Positions 14,287 to 17,529 of a stretch of 17,529 nucleotides of DNA are shown here, piece after piece (position 1 is the stretch's first letter; every line of letters begins with the position of its first letter). Location of the stretch: positions 1 through 17,529 of the forward strand of contig CALRNP020000113.1 of the NCBI GenBank assembly GCA_943369575.1, read 5' to 3'. A model generated the notes under the pieces. The model was not told the origin of the DNA and searched no databases. It saw only the letters and a program-made list of their open reading frames with translations. This stretch comes from Azorhizobium sp943369575 (GTDB lineage Bacteria; Pseudomonadota; Alphaproteobacteria; Rhizobiales; Xanthobacteraceae). The position numbers and the translations under genes are program-made.

Positions 14287-14670
14287 GTGACGCCGACCCC
14301 CACCATCTCGATTGTTGATGACGATGATTCAGTCCGGACGGCAGTCAGCAGTCTCGTCCGTTCCTTAGGTTTCAAGGTCTGCACCTTTGCGTCGGCCCAG
14401 GAGTTCCTGGCGTCGCCGATGCTGGAGCAGACCTCGTGCCTGGTGTCCGACATTCAGATGCCGGGCATGAGCGGCCTTGAGCTTCAGAAGGAACTGAGCG
14501 CGCGGGAGTGCCGCATCCCGATCATCTTCATTACCGCATTCCCCGAGGATGGGGTTCGCCGCCGGGCGGAGGCGGCCGGGGCCATCGGCTTTCTCAGCAA
14601 GCCGTTCGATGGCCAGGCCATGATCGAATATCTCAACACCGCTCTGGAGACGCGCCCGCCGCTGGCGTGA
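14287..14670 (+). CDS. Receiver-only response regulator 2
   Basis: This 127-residue single receiver has no output domain. It shows the acidic cluster in SIVDDDD (8-14), phospho-acceptor Asp55 in LVSDIQMPGMSGLELQ, Thr83 in IIFITAFPED and Lys105 in FLSKPFDG. The GTG start is preceded by AAGGA at 14275-14279, 7 nt upstream. It resembles the first receiver-only protein through most of its length, sharing AVxSLVRSxGFxV, ASAxEFLAS and VSDIxMPGMSG. It is transcribed away from kinase 2. It is probably phosphorylated by one of the two kinases and acts as an adaptor, competitor or phosphate sink, as described for other single-domain receivers. That is inferred. Confidence 0.9.
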   Translation: MTPTPTISIVDDDDSVRTAVSSLVRSLGFKVCTFASAQEFLASPMLEQTSCLVSDIQMPGMSGLELQKELSARECRIPIIFITAFPEDGVRRRAEAAGAIGFLSKPFDGQAMIEYLNTALETRPPLA

Positions 14671-14729
14671 GGCCCTTTCCTCCCTGCCCGGCGGCCGGCC
14701 GGTGCCCCGCCTGCTTCGCACGCCGACAT

Positions 14730-14766
14730 GAAAACGCCCTGGCCGGGGGCATCCGGCCAGGGCGTG
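14730..14766 (-). terminator. Strong intrinsic terminator of the DUF3100 operon
   Basis: Thirteen perfect base pairs form between 14734-14746 (ACGCCCTGGCCGG) and 14753-14765, around a GGGCAT loop. On the minus strand the stem is followed by TTTTC, giving a leftward terminator 22 bp after the DUF3100 stop. It lies between convergent genes and may also stop rightward transcripts from the receiver gene ending at 14670, although the plus strand has no T-tract. Confidence 0.85.
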
Positions 14767-14787
14767 CAACAGGCATGCGTGTCGGGT

Positions 14788-16152
14788 TCAGGTGGGGTTG
14801 TGCATGAAGATCTGGGCGATGATGGCCGCGCCCAGGAAGGTGCCGGCATTGGCCATCAGCGACACCACCACGATCCGCCAGCCCAACTTGCGGAACACCG
14901 GGATGTCCTTGGCGATGGACAGGCCGGCGAAGGCCAGCATGGGGGTGGTCAGGGCCAGGAAGTTGATCTTGCCGGTCAGGGCCGCCACCTCGGCCGCGTA
15001 GGGCATGGAGGGGTAGGTGAGCAGCATGGCGACACCCGTCACCCACACCACCGCCGGCACCACGCCGCGGGTCAGCGTGTAGATGACCTGGCCGACGATG
15101 ACGGTTCCGATGATGATCGCCATGCCGGCCAGCGAGGCGCTGTCGATGGGCGTCTTGTAGCCGAGATAATTGCCCACCAGCGCGGTGAAGCCGACCACCA
15201 CCCAGATGCCGAGCAAGGCCGGCAGGCCGAACGGCGCCTTGGCATGGCCCTTGGCCACCGCCGCCTTCGCCTCCGGCGCGACGGCGGGGGCGGTGTCGAT
15301 GCTGCGGCCGCGGCCGAGGATCGGCTCCAGCACCCCATAGGCCCAGATGGTGAAGGGCAGGGACAGGAACAGGGTGAAGTAGGTGCCGATGGTGGTGGTG
15401 ATGAGGTTGCTGGCGGCGGCGAAGGCGGCGATGTCCTTGGCCATGGCGGCCGGCTCCTGGGCGGCGATGGCGCCGGAGGCTGCCGCCATCATGCTGCCGG
15501 AGCCCACCCCTGCGCCCATGGCCAGAGCCAGGGGATTGAAGATGCCGAGGCTCGCCACCAGGCCGGCGAAGATGGCGATGAAGACGGCGCCGAAGATGGT
15601 GCCGGTCATGTATTCGGCCAGCACGCCGCGGCCTTCTGGGCTGTCCATGCCGAACTTCTCGCCGATGATGGCCAGACTCGGCTCGCGGCCGACCGAGAAG
15701 GTGGCGCCGATGGCTTCGCGCTTGATGCCCAGCAAGAGGGCCACCGGCAGGCCGAAGACCATGGTGCCGAAGAAGTGGCCAAACTCCTGGAAAACCAAGG
15801 CCCAGCCCGATTGCAGGATCTTCGGCAGCGAGCCGCCCACCAGCAGGCCGAGCTTGCCGACGAACAGCAGCAGCGCCGGCTGGAGCACCAAAGCCGAGAA
15901 GCCCTGGAGGGTTTCATCGGCCTTCAGGGGGCCGGGCAGAACCTTGCTGGCGATGCCCCAGAGCGCCCCGATCAGCAGCGCCCACAGCAGCGGCAGCAGC
16001 ACCACCTTGTAGGATCCGCCCATGGGCACGGCCAGCGGACCGAAGGTTTCGGCGGCGACCACGATCACGAAGGCGAAGACGAACAGGCGCGCGACCAGCG
16101 CCGGGCCGTAGGCGGAGGACGGACCGGCAGCGGCCGGATGGGATGCGATCAT
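14788..16152 (-). CDS. DUF3100 multi-spanning membrane protein, putative transporter
   Basis: This inner-membrane protein has 454 residues from the ATG at 16152; a GTG one codon earlier is equally possible. AGAGGGGA just upstream serves either. By eye there are 10-12 hydrophobic segments in two halves, about 20-280 and 310-450, joined by a polar Ala/Lys-rich loop (281-308). The Gly/Ser/Met-rich motif GAGVGSGSMMAAASGA (214-229), the GHFFGTMVFGLPVALLLG segment (126-143) and the REPSLAIIGEKFGMD stretch (157-171) are the marks by which I assign DUF3100. The function of this family is not established. It lies 77 bp downstream of an aldehyde dehydrogenase gene on the same strand with no terminator between them, so transport of a related carboxylate or aldehyde precursor is a reasonable guess, not a demonstration. 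Confidence 0.8.
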   Translation of the reverse strand: MIASHPAAAGPSSAYGPALVARLFVFAFVIVVAAETFGPLAVPMGGSYKVVLLPLLWALLIGALWGIASKVLPGPLKADETLQGFSALVLQPALLLFVGKLGLLVGGSLPKILQSGWALVFQEFGHFFGTMVFGLPVALLLGIKREAIGATFSVGREPSLAIIGEKFGMDSPEGRGVLAEYMTGTIFGAVFIAIFAGLVASLGIFNPLALAMGAGVGSGSMMAAASGAIAAQEPAAMAKDIAAFAAASNLITTTIGTYFTLFLSLPFTIWAYGVLEPILGRGRSIDTAPAVAPEAKAAVAKGHAKAPFGLPALLGIWVVVGFTALVGNYLGYKTPIDSASLAGMAIIIGTVIVGQVIYTLTRGVVPAVVWVTGVAMLLTYPSMPYAAEVAALTGKINFLALTTPMLAFAGLSIAKDIPVFRKLGWRIVVVSLMANAGTFLGAAIIAQIFMHNPT

Positions 16153-16229
16153 CACGGAATTCCCCTCTGTTGTTCTTGTCGCATGACAGGCTGGCGCATG
16201 CGTTTTTTCACAATCGTGGCGCGTGACGC

Positions 16230-17529
16230 TTATTCACGCACCCCTGGCGCATAACCAAAGCCGACCACGGGGGCCGCCGCCGTCTCCACCCAGACGCTTT
16301 TTACCTGGGTATATTCATAGAGCGCCTCGACCCCGCTGGAGCGGCCATGGCCGCTCAGGTTGAAGCCGCCGAAGGGCGAAGCGACATTGATGGTCTTGTA
16401 GGAGTTGATCCAGAAGGTGCCGGCCTTCACCGCCGCCGCCACCCGGTGGGCGCGGCCGACGTCCGCGGTCCACACCGCGCCGGCCAGGCCAAACTCGCTG
16501 TCATTGGCGATGGCGATGGCCTCTTCCTCGGTGTCGAAGGGGATCGCCGCCACCACCGGGCCGAACACTTCGGTGCGGGCGATGCCCATGGCGTTGGTCA
16601 CGTCCTTGAGTACGGTGGGGGCGACGAAATAGCCGCCCGCCTGCGCCTGCCCGTCGGTGCCGGTGACCAGATGCGCGCCTTCGCTGACGCCGGCCTTCAC
16701 CTGGGCCAGCACATGGCCATATTGCTTGGCATTGTTGATGGGGCCGATCTCGGTGTCCGGCGACAAGGGATCGCCCACCTTCAGCTTAGCCGCCCCCTTC
16801 GCCACCAGATCCACGAAGCGGTCATAGACCGCGCGCTGCACCAGCAGGCGGGAGCCGGCGACGCAGCTCTGGCCGGCGCCGGAGAAGATGGCGGCCTGGG
16901 CCCCGGCGGCGGCCCGCTCCAGGTCGGCATCGGCGAACACGATGTTGGCGGACTTGCCGCCCAGTTCCAGCACGCAGGGCAGCAGACGCTTGGCGGCGGC
17001 CTCGGCGATGAGCCGGCCGGTGGGCACCGAGCCCACGAACACCACCTTCTTCACCGCCGGCTGCGCCAGGGCGGCCTGGCCGGTGGTGTGGCCGAAGCCG
17101 GCGAGCACATTGATGACGCCCTTGGGCAGGCCGGCCTGTTCCGCCAGCAGCGCCACCGCCAGCGAGGTCAGGGGGGTCAGCTCGGACGGCTTCAGCAGCA
17201 CCGCATTGCCCATGGCGATGGCCGGGGCCACCTGCCAGCCGCAGGTGAAGATGGGGGCGTTCCAGGGGGTGATCTGGAGCACCACGCCCATGGCTTCGCG
17301 GCGGGTATAGTTGAGGTGGGAGGAGGGGACCGGGATCACCTCGCCGTGGAACTTGTCCGCCCAGCCGGCATAATATTCGAACATCTCCCGCACCTTGGCC
17401 ACTTCCACGCGGGTGTCGCGGATCGGCTTGCCGGCGTGCAGGGCTTCCAGATGCGCCAGCGGCTCGGCCTTGGCGGCGATGGCGGCGGCGATGGCCTGCA
17501 TCGTGCGGCCACGGGCGGCGGCGGTGAGC
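16230..17529 (-). CDS. NAD(P)-dependent aldehyde dehydrogenase, N-terminus outside the window
   Basis: The frame is open to the right edge, leaving 432 codons of a family that usually has 480-500 residues, so perhaps 50-60 N-terminal residues are missing. The enzyme oxidises an aldehyde to its acid. Numbering from the internal Met at 17501, visible motifs are ITPWNAPIF (77-85), the cofactor-loop stretch FVGSVPTGR (155-163), the general-base Glu179 in LELGGKSAN, the catalytic Cys213 in GAGQSCVAGSR, and EVFGPVVAAIPFDTEEEAIAI further on. Every catalytic residue is present. Subfamily and substrate are not decidable; it has the general look of the broad betaine/semialdehyde dehydrogenase group. 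It is transcribed ahead of the DUF3100 gene. The TAA at 16230-16232 ends it. Confidence 0.93.
   Translation of the reverse strand, partial: LTAAARGRTMQAIAAAIAAKAEPLAHLEALHAGKPIRDTRVEVAKVREMFEYYAGWADKFHGEVIPVPSSHLNYTRREAMGVVLQITPWNAPIFTCGWQVAPAIAMGNAVLLKPSELTPLTSLAVALLAEQAGLPKGVINVLAGFGHTTGQAALAQPAVKKVVFVGSVPTGRLIAEAAAKRLLPCVLELGGKSANIVFADADLERAAAGAQAAIFSGAGQSCVAGSRLLVQRAVYDRFVDLVAKGAAKLKVGDPLSPDTEIGPINNAKQYGHVLAQVKAGVSEGAHLVTGTDGQAQAGGYFVAPTVLKDVTNAMGIARTEVFGPVVAAIPFDTEEEAIAIANDSEFGLAGAVWTADVGRAHRVAAAVKAGTFWINSYKTINVASPFGGFNLSGHGRSSGVEALYEYTQVKSVWVETAAAPVVGFGYAPGVRE

Noticed and set aside
8000..14670. FixLJ-type oxygen sensing
   Set aside because: The kinases resemble FixL in the catalytic core and one partner is FixJ-like, but no heme-binding PAS signature is recognisable, so an oxygen role and fixL/fixJ symbols are not justified.
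14728..16254. 508-codon open frame on the + strand opposite the DUF3100 gene
   Set aside because: The translation is a Gly/Gln/Asp/His-rich string with no fold. The DUF3100 protein on the other strand has proper membrane segments and a ribosome site.
1..17529. CRISPR arrays, insertion sequences, tRNA or rRNA genes
   Set aside because: I saw no regularly spaced repeats of array type, no transposase or long terminal inverted repeats, and no RNA gene landmarks in either strand.

Overview
The window is GC-rich bacterial chromosomal DNA with dense genes, frequent GTG starts and strong Shine-Dalgarno sites. FixJ/NodW-type regulators, HPK4-like sensor kinases of the FixL/DctB kind, a polar amino acid ABC operon and a DUF3100 permease together suggest an alphaproteobacterium, most likely Hyphomicrobiales (Xanthobacteraceae or Bradyrhizobium-like). 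This placement is an inference from gene content. I see no rRNA, tRNA, CRISPR array, transposase or phage gene.

Layout. (1) 1-3242: the tail of a GntR/FCD regulator, then a complete polar amino acid ABC importer operon on the + strand (permease, permease, ATPase, periplasmic binding protein), closed by a clear intrinsic terminator. (2) 3261-5639 (-): a large protein with a GH17-like glucanase domain, a middle segment that resembles a sedolisin tail, and a C-terminal DUF4114 domain. It has no visible Sec signal. (3) 5897-7020: a two-domain VOC/glyoxalase-fold protein (+) converging on a small GNAT protein (-), with a strong hairpin between them. (4) 7058-14670: a block made almost only of regulators. 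In order it holds a receiver-only protein (-), membrane PAS histidine kinase 1 (-), a short AraC protein (+), a 63-aa coiled-coil protein (+), a second short AraC protein (+), a FixJ-type response regulator (-), membrane PAS-PAS histidine kinase 2 (-) and a second receiver-only protein (+). (5) 14734-17529 (-): an aldehyde dehydrogenase running off the right edge, followed by a DUF3100 membrane protein and its terminator.

The regulator block is the notable part. Kinase, receiver-only protein and short AraC protein each occur twice as recognisable paralogues in about 7.6 kb, and one of the kinases also has a translationally coupled FixJ-type regulator. The intergenic region between kinase 1 and the first AraC gene carries a clean inverted repeat that overlaps possible -35 elements on both strands. 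A plausible reading is a duplicated and rearranged sensory module in which the receivers and AraC proteins connect the two kinases. The signal sensed and the target genes cannot be told from this sequence.
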